Below, piece by piece: positions 23,029 to 34,031 of a stretch of 64,000 bases of DNA. A program made the position numbers and the translations under genes. A model generated the notes under the pieces. The model saw only the letters and a list, made by a program, of their open reading frames with translations. It ran no database searches and had not been told where the DNA came from. The DNA is taken from the NCBI GenBank assembly GCA_963920765.1, contig OY987242.1, forward strand, positions 13,540,002 to 13,604,001. Reading direction: 5' to 3'. Each line of letters starts with the position of its first letter. Position 1 is the stretch's first letter. The DNA comes from Ulota crispa (lineage: Eukaryota > Streptophyta > Bryopsida > Orthotrichales > Orthotrichaceae).

Positions 23029-24857
23029 GCTATGAAAATTACAGTTGGGACCACTTCAGGTGAGTACATTAAAGCTTTCAGCACTGGAGAGCAGAATTCA
23101 TCTGCAAGGCTGACAGCACGGTTCTTTCACGGCAGAGAGGATGTGAAAGCACTTACTCCCTGCTCCCTTTCCAGAGGGCCAGGCGGCCAGCCTTGTGACT
23201 CTGCCTAGTTTTTAAAGATTAAGAGTAAGAGTAACAAATCAGTATTTTAGACATGTGCTTTCTATGATAAGTTTTTCATATTCAAATTATAGGAAACTTA
23301 TCAATTAATGTTAAAAGTGATAGGACTCCTCAGTAGGTTTTGTAAAAGAGTTGGATAATCAAAATTCATCCAGTACACTAAAAGCAATATTGTTTTGAAA
23401 TTATTTGTTCATTGTTTATATAAAAAACGCTAGCTCGCTTGGAAATGGACATGGAGAAACGGAATTGCATTGCAAAGTCATACGCTTGCTTAAGAATAAG
23501 ATAATCCAAAAGCAAGCTTGTGCACAAAGGATTGCCCTTGAAAATCTAAATGACAAATAAGTTTTTATTTGAGAAAGTGCAATATTGAATCAGCACTTAG
23601 TAGAAAATGCTCTTTAGTAGGACATCGAAATTAGGGCATAAAGCACAAAAACTCGTGATTTTAGCTTTGATTTTGATTTCTTCTAACTTTTGCATACAAT
23701 AATAAATTGCGTTTTTGGGTTTTGCTTTTTTTGGAGGGGACCTCTTGAATGTGTTTAAAAAAAGGATCAATTTGCAATCATGGTTGCTAGGAACGATTGC
23801 TCAAATACAGGTGATCAAACTTCACATACCAATATGGTACCACAATACATGAGAGCTCTAAATCAAATGTTTACACATATACTTTGCTAAGGTAGGTATA
23901 TGTTTTTTTATTGTACCAACATAGAAATAAATGACAAACCATGTACATTTTAGGGCAAACTTCAACTTTGAGATGCATATGATACTAATGATGCAATGTA
24001 TATATGTATATAAATATCTAAATATATACTACAATAATGTAGAAAAATATACATGATGAACAATTAGAATTATAGCATCATATGGTATATAATTACAACA
24101 ATAACTTATTTTGGCAATTTTTGTTTTTGCACCAATTTAGTAATTTTTGCATTGCCAAATGATATATTGGTTCTAAAATGCACACAATAAAGGTGCATGA
24201 ATGCCTCCTAAAAAAATTACCAAAAATTATCATCTCATCAAGGCAATAGTATTGAAGGTGAGGAGCTACATTGAACTTAACACCATTGTGTCATTTTAAA
24301 ACTTATTTAACAAGATTTTAGACTATGAAGTCAAATTTGAATTAAAGTGGACCATAGTGATGAAGACAAATTTCAATGTCATGTACATTAACTATAACAA
24401 AACTCTTCAATCATGAACTAATCCTCCATTGAAGAATTTCCTAGTCAATTTTCATGAACCACCTATCAACAAAATCACAAATTTCTCTTTGCTAAATGAT
24501 ATGGATGTTATTCTTAGACTCAAAGTTGCCAAAAGTAGTAGAACATAGCACACACTATATAACATTTGATGCAACACTAATTCATCACAACTACATACAT
24601 GTTAGAAGGCTTCTCTTGTGTCCTAACAAATATCACGTGATATTATAAGTAAACAACAACTTCACCACTTTGGAAAGAGACTATAATTGTTTTTTAAAAT
24701 TCCTCACTTCAAATTTCCCTTGGAAACCTTTAATTATATTTTGCAAAAATATTTTGTTTACAAGTGATTTATCTATAGTACATCACCTAATTTTTAAAAC
24801 ATATTTGGGCCAATCTCTATTGTAGCCATCTTCACCATTTGCCTTAGGTAATTTTTG
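23029..24857. other. AT-rich spacer, no gene seen
   Basis: I saw no coding motif, no structural RNA and no paired termini in this stretch of about 1.8 kb. Confidence 0.4.
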
Positions 24858-24860
24858 TAA

Positions 24861-25197
24861 GAGCATCTCTAGTCAACCCTAAGAACATCATCACCTAGAA
24901 ACATAATGTTGCTTGTTTCCAATGTTGACCACATGTACTCCCACATGTTCAATCAGGTAAAATAATGTTCACCCAATGACAAATCTCCTTATTTACAGAA
25001 GCAAATAGATTTCCCATCATCAATTATTCAACCTACTTTTGTAAAAAAGGTAGTCTTTGAAAGAGTTGTTATGCAAGAGAAAACTGCAATTTTTGATGTG
25101 CCAATGAGAGTATTTTGACATATTCATATTTTAATCATTCCCTTTTCATCCAAAAATCTCCTAACCCATGTTGTTTCCCGTATGGGTGAAGATGCTC
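24861..25197. mobile_element. PIF/Harbinger-like MITE, GAGCATCT family reference copy
   Basis: The ends are GAGCATCTCTAGTCAACCC and, reversed, GAGCATCTTCACCCATAC, with TAA duplicated at 24858-24860 and 25198-25200. It is 337 bp. Other copies lie at 3625-3990 and, interrupted, at 14910-15615. Confidence 0.72.
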
Positions 25198-25894
25198 TAA
25201 GCTCAATATGGGTGGGGGGGGGGCATTTGTAACTGATGGAGAATGGAGTACCCCTCAACGCCCACACTATTTAACTTGCACAATGTTTACCTTATGATCG
25301 GAATCGGGGGATGTTATGTAAGAATTTCTATGAGAGATCTTGAACAGGCTTTTTCTTATCAGAGATTGCTTACAATGAGAGTGGCTTCATGATTCTAGAG
25401 ACTACTATGTCATATGTACCACAGCCCTGCAGTAACATCATGAAATTCCATGTCTTTGACCGTGCTTAATATCATGAGTTCATGACAGTGGAATTGAAGT
25501 TTGACCGAGTGTGATATCAAAACCCTTCTGCCAAATGAGCTGGGAGATCCAAAAAAAACAATTGAAAGCCAGCTGAATGAGATGTCAAAAAAATTAGTTG
25601 AACGTCAAATCATCGGCTATATCTTTGGGAAATTTTCAGTTAAATTATAAACATAAAGGTATTATTTGGCACATGCACTTAAAAACCGGTTGAAATTAAG
25701 AAATGTACTATTTTTTAATCACTAAAGCTCAAATATCACCCTGCCCCTGGACACTGTTTTTGCACGTTCAACGAACAAGGTGTAAGCTTATGTCCCAACC
25801 TAGTCGATCATGTTGGGCATGTAAGGGGCAAAAGCAAATATGAAAAAAAAAGCTGAAATAATTTAATGAAGCGAACTGTTTGAAGTTTGCCCCC

Positions 25895-26835
25895 TTTACC
25901 CCTAGGGACAGAAAGTGTCTTCTAGCAGTCCATCACTCTTACTTGAAGTGTTGTAATATTTGTATTTATTGTCTATATCTGGCAAAGTTGTGCATACTAG
26001 TCAAATTGTTATGATAGAATTTTCAAATCAATCTTAGACAGATTGAGTTTGTGAAAGCCATTCAAAATTCACAGCGTCAATTTGAGTTCACCAAATTGCA
26101 TTCTAATAATTGCAAATTTGGAGGCTTGTATCTTTTTCATCAAATGTTTGTTTCCAACAAAAAAATTTGGCTTTTGTTCCCCTTAGTAATTGCGGTAAAA
26201 TTTTTAGGTCAATTGAATTTTTCTTGAATGTTTGAGAGCAACTCAAAGTTCAAAATCCACACATTTTTGCATTACAATGAACTTTGGTGGCTTATAACTT
26301 CTTCATAGAAACTTTGTTTTCAATATTTGGAGTTGAAAAAGTTGCACATGCTAGTCTAGTTATTGTCGTTAAAATCCATATCAATAAAAGTCATGAGTGA
26401 ATGAGAAGCATTTTAGTAGAGGGAGGTTTAGCCATAGATGTGATTTTTTGCTACTTTTTCATTGTTTTTTGACTTTTCAAAACAATTTTGCAAACAAAAT
26501 GAGTGTATTGACTGATGCTTTCTTTCACCAATGTGTTTGTATATTGGTATGAACCAATTTTCATATTTTCTTTCATTTGAGTAGGTTTAGAAATTAAATT
26601 TCACCTCCAAATGTGTTTTTAGGAAAATTTCAGCATCTTTTTCCAACACTAAAACATTATAATCTTCAAATCTACGTGGTCAAATAACCCCAAATTCGAT
26701 CCCCACCATCTACAACATGCACACTACAAGATTGTATGGATGGGATTTTCATACTCCACTAGCATTTAGACTTGCAACACTTGAAAAACATGGATGCTTT
26801 TAGGTCTCTTTGGACCTTAGGCAAGGAGGGGTTAA
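25895..26835. mobile_element. Probable TTAA-type element sharing its right TTAA with the next one
   Basis: The right end GGAGGGG abuts TTAA at 26832-26835, which is also the left flank of the 26832-27694 element. The left end would be CCCCTAGGGACAG after TTTA at 25895-25898. The length (941 bp) fits the class, but the termini pair only over CCCCT, so this is tentative. Two related segments around GGCTTGTATCTTTTTCATC recur about 165 bp apart inside it. Confidence 0.4.
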
Positions 26836-27694
26836 TCCCTAAATGTCCGAGCTATTTTTTTTGGAAAAAATTGAAAATGACTATTTTCAATCATTTAATT
26901 CCAAGTACAATGTTTTTCTTTTTTTTACAAATCCAACCATAGGATCTTGTATTTGACTTATGCAAAGAGCTAGGGTGAAAGTTCCATGAGTTTGACTGTA
27001 TAGATCTCAAAATATGAGCATTTGGAGTTAGTATAAAATATAATTTGACCTTTGCCCAAAATTTTGAGGCCCTTTTAACCACATGTGGTGGACATCTTTT
27101 ACATTGTGGATGCTAGAAAGAACATCTAGCATGCTCTAAATCATGTTAGGCATATCTTCACAAGTTCTCATGGCCAACAAAGATTTGAAACATCCCCTTC
27201 ATGGGCATGCATTGCAAACATGTGCTTGAAATTGAAACAATTTCCAATGGTTGTTTCTGAAAAAGAAAAGCCCTCATGGCGGGATTGGAGGGTTTCATCT
27301 TTATTGACAACCACAACAAAAAAATGAAAAAAAATCAATTCTTTAGTAGATATTGTAATTCAAGAGCTAATGTATTTATCAATTACAATAATGTATTTAT
27401 CTAATAAATTACTGTTTTGGATATTCTCAAATGAATGGTCATGCCATGGTTGCCCTTGGGAAAAGTCAATGGAAATTAGCATGCCCAGCTTGCCCCTAGT
27501 TTAAAAACCCATAAAACACTCATAACTACTGAACTATAAATCCAATTTCAATAAGAATTAAGATCTCCATGTAGCCCTTGCAAAACTGTACTTTGAAAAG
27601 AAACTTCCAAATAATTAAACAAACATTCTATTAGAACAAGTATACCCAAAATCCATTTTGTCCCTTGCAGAGACAGTGGGCTTTTAGGAGTTAA
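26832..27694. mobile_element. TTAA-flanked piggyBac-like non-autonomous element
   Basis: TTAA lies at 26832-26835 and 27691-27694, with ends TCCCTAAATGTCCGAGC and, reversed, CTCCTAAAAGCCCACTG. It is a close relative of 8874-9814 and shares ACCATAGGATCTTGT with the other subfamilies. It is non-coding. Confidence 0.75.
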
Positions 27695-28727
27695 GTAGAA
27701 TTTCTCTTTCAGCTAAAACCAACTTTTGAAGCAAAGTGTCACTTTCAAGGCTTTTGATTATTTTTTTGCCATGTAAGAGGTTTTAAACAATTCAAGACTT
27801 TTAAATGACTCAAGACTTGGGACATGTTAAAGTGTGAATTGTTCTTTTAGAGCTAGTTCAAAAGTTTAGTTGAGGAAAGCACCAAGGATCAATGGTAGGA
27901 TCATTTATGAATTAATCATGGTGACATGCTGAAACGAACACAAAATGGTGATTTTTTTACAATAGCACATGTTGAACTGCTTCTCTCACCAAGACAAACG
28001 TATACATTATCATCGCACATTCAATTTCCATCATTGTGCATATCAAATATACATTCTTGAATGCAAACTGAATGGAGATATGCTTGCATTATGACAATCA
28101 CCATGCCCTCCTTTCACGGGGTGCACTCCCCATTTTCTTGTAGTATACGTGCAATCAAAATCTTTGACCCCTATTTTTATATTGTAAGAAATCAATTAAA
28201 TAGCTTGAAAAATTTATGGTGTGTTCTTCCATATTGAAAGTTTACATTACGAATTATTGAAAATTTTCTTTACTCTATATAATTACTTACAAATTTTGGA
28301 AGAAAACAAATATGCTGTATAGCTGAAAAAAAGTTTTGACCACATACATTATGTGGTAAATTTTATTTTTTAAATTATTTTTAAATTGCCAAAAAATAAA
28401 AGCTGGTTCTAGTTTGTCTATACTAAAAATTGGATACAATTGTCATTCAAATGCAATCTTGATAAATATTTGAAGTGAAAATTTAGTCATTCTAGTGCAA
28501 TTTTCAATTGCATATTTGGATATCTTGTTTGATTTATTTGAATCCTATTTTTTTCACGTAAAAGATGTAATGATTTTGTGAGGCCACCCAAAATTTTGGA
28601 GCTAAATAAAACTTTATTAAAAAGAAAATAGGGGGTAGAAATTTTATTTGATTGCACGTGACCTCCAAAGGTTACATTGAGTGACCTCCCCGTGCCTCCT
28701 TTCCCATCCATACTTCTAGTTTAGATG
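27695..28727. other. AT-rich spacer, no gene seen
   Basis: Only short frames lacking protein features are present. No termini were recognised. Confidence 0.4.
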
Positions 28728-29627
28728 TTAACCCCTGAGCAATGATCAGGGAGAACCGGCGGTTAGTGTATTGTTGGTTGAAATTGTAAAAAAAACAGGT
28801 TGAAACTGAAACTTCCAGATTAAAAATCGGTCATTTTTCTCCAAAATCTTATTATAGAATATTATAGTGTATTCTTAGAAGTTCCACAAGAAATAATTGA
28901 TCCATGCTAGTGAAAATCCAGTTGAAATGGGGAAATGTTGGATTTTAGCTGGTAAAGCTAGAATTTCTCCCTGACCCTTGCCCTTGAGGGCCCAACTCAA
29001 AATCGCTCTGGTGCGGGCCTGAGAGATCATTTGAGATTGAAAAGTTTGTAGCATATGCAAAAATACGATCCATGCGTATGAGTCTTTGAAACTAGTTGTT
29101 ACCTTGAATCTCAAGATCTGTCTCAAATTTAGGGCAGTTTAACCCTACCATTTCCAATATTATAATGGTCAAAGGGTGGTTGACATTTGGGTTAGGGTCT
29201 AAATTTCTAAAGCAATGGTATCCATTGATTTAGGGTTTAGGTGATGGAATTATGCGACAATATTTTGGGCCAAGGTTCTACAATGGGTATACCCACTACC
29301 CTCCAATTTTCAATTTTTTTTGACAAGATTCACAATACCAAATCTGACCACAAAAATAGACAACCCAAAATCAACCACTAGGAACCCCGTATGGGTGGGG
29401 TCTCCTCATTTGCCCAATACTGCTCCAAAACTACTTTTTTCATCATTGAATTGAGTCTGACACAACATACGACCATCAAAACCATGGAACACCACTCCCT
29501 TTCATCTAATCCCCACTTTGCATACCATGTGTACCTTCAATTCCCCTAGTCACTCCATCTACAAATGCAACAGTCCAATTAAAATTTTGAGCGCCATATT
29601 TTAGGCGCTAGGGCACTCAGGGGTTAA
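28728..29627. mobile_element. TTAA-flanked piggyBac-like non-autonomous element
   Basis: TTAA lies at 28728-28731 and 29624-29627, with ends CCCCTGAGCAATGATC and, reversed, CCCCTGAGTGCCCTAGC. It is 900 bp and non-coding. The next element of the class begins only 3 bp after its right TTAA. Confidence 0.73.
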
Positions 29628-29630
29628 CAC

Positions 29631-30294
29631 TTAACCTCTTAAGGCCCAAGGGGCTCAAACAGCGCCCCTTTGCATTGTATTTTGAGATGCTTTTTGAGAT
29701 GCTTGATTTTTTCTACAAGATTAAGTTTAGTATTGATTATTTTAAATTGTTTTTATTGAAGTCTTATTTTAGTATCAAAATTCCTATTTTGAAAATGAAC
29801 AATTATGGTTTGTCTATTTAAAATTTTGTGCAAGGGTATCCTTGCAAATCTTCACTTCTTAGTGTTGAGAGCTCTTGAAAATGAGCCTCACATACACTAA
29901 AACTTGGAGAAACAATTACATTAGAAATTTAATTTTAAAAATTGGAGACTAGATTTTGAGGAGACGTAAATTGATTAAGGTTATGCATGTAGTATTTTAT
30001 ATACTCATATTTTTTGGTATCCTCAATTTTAAATTTGAGATGTGAAAAGAGGATTGAAAGGCTTCAAATCACTTTCACAGTTTTAACACCCTCATGATCA
30101 AATCTTACAGTCTTTTAATCTATAAGTGATGTTTTGTGTTATTTTTTCCCATATATTCTCTATCATATCTAGCTTGAATTTATATGGTTACATTTCAAAA
30201 AGAATTGATAAAATTTATCAAAATGTTAGCATTTTGTTCATTCTAAAGCAAGTTTTGAGATACTTAGAAAAGTCAAGGGGCGTTGAGAAGTGGA
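29631..30294. mobile_element. piggyBac-like non-autonomous element with decayed right end
   Basis: The left TTAA at 29631-29634 is followed by CCTCTTAAGGCCCAAGG. The interior matches 35986-36662 in the same orientation, for example GAGCCTCACATACACTA. The right end near 30275-30294 (CAAGGGGCGTTGAGAAG) is degenerate and has lost its TTAA. Confidence 0.58.
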
Positions 30295-30653
30295 GCAACA
30301 TTTTAGACCTTGGTCAAGTAATTCCAAGAATCTCAAAAGAAGAAGCAAATAGTGAGGATGGGTATGAATGTATGCCCACTAACAACAAAGAAATAACCAC
30401 ATGGAGAATCAATTTGAAAGTTGGAAGCAAAAAACAATTGATCCTTTAAACCTATTACATGCACATTGCAAGCAAACATGGAAGAATTTAATATTGCAAA
30501 GTAGTGTAACATTTAACAAATGACTATCATTTCATTAAATTGAAAAATCCTTTTCTAAACTACCACAACTAAGTGGTACTCTTACACAAAGAAAGACTTT
30601 GTGAAAGCACGCCTCAAAAGTTGGGTATATCATTTAAGGATTAAACAACGGCA

Positions 30654-31088
30654 TTAGCAAAAATTTGAGCCCTCCAAGAGCCCCCTACAAAGTCTCTAAA
30701 GGGCCTTAAAACATGTACTTACTACAACAAACAAACCACCAATCCCTTGTTTCCGCTCACCCTTTGAATTCAATATAATCATGAAAATTACATTTTTATG
30801 TTATCCCTATTGGACAAAAACTATAGGTACAAAAGTACAATAGGACCATACATTCTATTTTACTTTATTTGAATAGAAGAGTGAAGTATTTGGATAGTGA
30901 GTAGTGAGCACATTTACATATTTTATGAGTACAATTCCATTTTTATTGTTTGGGTTGTGCATTTGGCTTAGGTCCTTCATACAAGATAGCAATGGGAATG
31001 AGTGCCCTTTTCTTATACTCACGCTAGCCAATTAATAATTTGGTTTATCAAACCTAGGGGGCTCTTGGAGGGCTCAAAATTTTGCTAA
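30654..31088. mobile_element. MITE with 33-bp terminal inverted repeats
   Basis: The ends begin TTAGCAAAAATTTGAGCCCT and, reversed, TTAGCAAAATTTTGAGCCCT, and continue as near-identical inverted copies for about 33 bp. It is 435 bp with no coding content. No clear target duplication is seen. Confidence 0.65.
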
Positions 31089-31304
31089 AGGTCTGTACCA
31101 TTTCTTACAAATGTAGCTACATTTGACAAAAAAATTGCCAAAAAGTATTTATAGCTACAAAATAGTGTGCATATCGTAATATAACGTCTAGCAAGTTGAA
31201 CTAATTATGGAAATCATACATGGGATCACTCATGCTCACACCTCAAGATGGTATTAATCATGATTTTCTTAAAGTTTTTTTTATTGTTAATAGAGCGACA
31301 TACA

Positions 31305-31520
31305 CCCAACAATACAAGCAAGTAAGGAAAAAATGGATAAAATCGGATAGAATGAACAATGTGTGGACGTACATCTATAAGATTACCTCATTTTAGTAAC
31401 TTTCATTCAAAATATTTGTTTGGAGAGGGATTTGGCAATTTCGTCCATTTATTCACCCAATTTTAATATTATGATAGCCTATGTTAAATTAGGGTAAGAT
31501 TTACACAAACTTTTGCCAGA
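31305..31520 (+). repeat. Unnamed dispersed repeat (copy 3 of 4)
   Basis: It shares several blocks in order with 5386-5610, including AGGGATTTGG and a GGTAAGATT-like right part. The class is unknown. Confidence 0.42.
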
Positions 31521-31555
31521 AAAAATAACCCTGGTATCAGTTACTAAACATTGCC

Positions 31556-32176
31556 ACAGGATTATGGTTAAGGGGGAGAGCGACAGTTTTGCCAGGACTT
31601 GTCAGAAATGCTGAACATGGAAGTTGTGGAATCATTGTAAGTTCATATCAGAAGGATGACAGTGCCAGGACCCCAGCATTCCAGCAGCAGGTAATGAGAT
31701 GTTCGCCCAACAATATTACCAATCCGTATGTGATGGAATTAATGAAACTTCACATTTTATAACCATGTTTTTTCATTTTATGGAAAGAACATTTCTTCGA
31801 TCCATTGAATATTTCTATTAACAAAGAAAAACAAGCAGCTACATCACATGAAGTTGTGTTCTTATAGCACGGCCTTGTTTCTCAAATAAGGACGTCCCTA
31901 GTTGAGGCACAAGTAAGTATCCTAGAAACAACAAAGGGAGGGTCACATGGAATTTCAAAAACAACCTCCCATAACAATTTGCAACCTCAATGCACAACCG
32001 GTGTTGAAGCTGACAGAGAGCACACGGAGGTTGATTGCAAGAGGGATGAAGGTATTACAGAAGGATTTTTTGAAAATCGCTTGCATTTATCAACTAGACT
32101 TAAAGCAACTAACTCTCCACGCTCTACAAACTTCCTCTTAGTGCTGGCTAAGACTGCTTGTGTGCCAAGGCCATGA
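31556..32176 (+). pseudogene. Exon-like fragments of an unidentified gene
   Basis: Three stretches read like exons in sequence that is less AT-rich than its surroundings. The first is about 31565-31695 (frame containing ATVLPGLVRNAEHGSCGIIV, then GTAATG). The second is 31868-31912 (HGLVSQIRTSLVEAQ, between a TATAG acceptor and a GTAAGT donor). The third lies within about 31998-32140 (LTESTRRLIARGMKVLQKDF, then a stop). The first two join in phase. I do not recognise the family, and no upstream or downstream exons are visible. It may be a captured or duplicated gene fragment, or chance. Confidence 0.3.
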
Positions 32177-32325
32177 GCTTAATGTTTGACTTTGCGGGCT
32201 GATTGGAGAAAAGTTTCTCCCATCATACTCAAACCAACCTCCAATGTATTGTAATTGTCCCCTCATCTCGGCTAGATTGAGGACACCCTTAGGTAGCCAA
32301 TCAAATTTCTATAAGATATTTTCTC

Positions 32326-32575
32326 TTAACCCTTGAGCATCCAAGAGACATTATAATATCTCTCCAAAAGTTGGGTCAACGCAAGTTTGACCGAGGTAAT
32401 CTCATTGCTCCTTTGGTGAAACCAAATCCAATTGAGTCCATCACAATGGAGATGCTTCCTATTAATAATTTGTATGGTTCCAATCTTGTAGATTGTATTT
32501 TTCAATCCATAGGGGCACTTTGACTGCAAGTATGTTGAACTTTTTTGGTTTCAAGTCTGGGCGCTTAGGGGTTAA
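32326..32575. mobile_element. Short TTAA-flanked MITE, first of a chain of three
   Basis: TTAA lies at 32326-32329 and 32572-32575, with ends CCCTTGAGCATCCAAGAG and, reversed, CCCCTAAGCGCCCAGAC. It is 250 bp. Its right TTAA is also the left TTAA of the following element. Confidence 0.75.
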
Positions 32576-33079
32576 CCCCTAAAGGATTGTTGTCCCTTTG
32601 AGGAGACAAATGGGATTTCATGCATGTACTTATAACTAAACTGCTGTGTGTGCAATTTTCCAAAACTTTTATGGGAGATGGGGAATTCAAAGCTTTGCAT
32701 GGACATCTAATTTTTTCTTCATTGCATCATTTATTGAAGGAGTTAAAAGTGAATTTCTAGAAAATAAGGGAAGGCGGAGAGTCCAAAAACTTCTTCAAAA
32801 ATTGCATTTTTTAAAATAAAAATATGAAACAGGTTCTTTAGACTTATATATATATATATTTTTGCGGGGAGCTTTGAATCAATTTAGATTGAAGAGATTA
32901 AAGTTATGAGAAGTTTTAGTTTGCGGGTAGGTATGTTTTTAATTAGATGCCCATGCAGAGCTTTGAATACTCCATTGTTCATAAAAGTTTCAAAAAACTA
33001 CACAAAGTAGTTTAGTTATAAGTGCATGTTCAAAATCCCATTTGTCCCCTCAAAGGGACAACAGTCCTTTAGAGGTTAA
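32572..33079. mobile_element. TTAA-flanked fold-back element, second of the chain
   Basis: TTAA lies at 32572-32575 and 33076-33079. Both halves are the same kind of end: CCCCTAAAGGATTGTTGTCC on the left and, reversed, CCTCTAAAGGACTGTTGTCC on the right. The similarity runs on for at least 130 bp. Each arm resembles the right end of 20509-21478, so the element looks like two right ends head to head. Confidence 0.78.
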
Positions 33080-34031
33080 CCCCTAAAGGACCATTTTCCC
33101 TTTGGAGGACAAATGGGATTTCACGCCTGTACCTTTGGATAAGCTACTTTGTGTGATTTTTTGAAACTTTTATTAAAGGTCAAGAATTTAGAGATATGTG
33201 TGGGCATCTGATTTTTTCTTCATTATGACATTCAACAAAGAAGTCATGCAAGTGAGTTTATCAAAACTAGGGGAGGAGAGGCAGTTCATGCAGCCCACAA
33301 AACTTCTTTAAAATTGGCATTTTATAAAAATAAAAACTCGGAATTGGTTCTTTAGATTTTTTTATATGTGGGAAGCTTTGAACTTGGCTTTGAATCATTC
33401 AATTTCAATAAATGAGATGAAAGTTATGAGGAGTTTTTGTTTGAGGGCAGTTATGGATTCTCTACTCCAAAATAAACTTTGAAGCCCCTTTATTTTACTG
33501 AGTTTTTAGTATTTTGGAAAAAAAGTTAAAGTAGAGGAAGTAGATTGTTTATCACAACATCATAATCATTGGAGACTTGCATTTTTCATTTTAGTAATAA
33601 AATTCTTAACAATTTAGTGTTTTGACTCATTCTTTGCTTCTTTTTACTTACTATTTTTTTCTTATGTGTTGTATAGTTCCAATTGATTTGAAAATCCTCC
33701 TACATATAGCTAACTTGATCTCTTATTTGAAAAAATCAAAGCACAACTTTGGGTAGAGAATCTTTTTTCATGTAAGAGTGGTCAAATGCTTCTGAAATTT
33801 ATTGGTAGTGAGGAAAAAAAAATTCCCTTCACTTCAAACATAAATATCTCCCTCCTCTCCATCTAGAATGACTTGATTTTTTTCCACATAAGTACCTCTT
33901 GTAGTTTAAGGCAAGGTCCTATGGTTTGATTTCTAAAAATAAAATAAAAAATCTACCTTCTTGCTCATCCCCTAGAAGTGGTAGTTTTCAGTGATTTTGG
34001 CAAAAAAATGGCTTGGTCCTTTAGGGGTTAA
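33076..34031. mobile_element. TTAA-flanked piggyBac-like non-autonomous element, third of the chain
   Basis: TTAA lies at 33076-33079 (shared) and 34028-34031, with ends CCCCTAAAGGACCATTTTCC and, reversed, CCCCTAAAGGACCAAGCC. It is 956 bp, in the opposite orientation to 20509-21478, and related in its interior to 16176-17103. No transposase frame is present. Confidence 0.78.

Noticed and set aside
30126-30449. Plus-strand open frame of 107 codons
   Set aside because: It spans the right half of a piggyBac-like element and its decayed end; no protein family is recognised.
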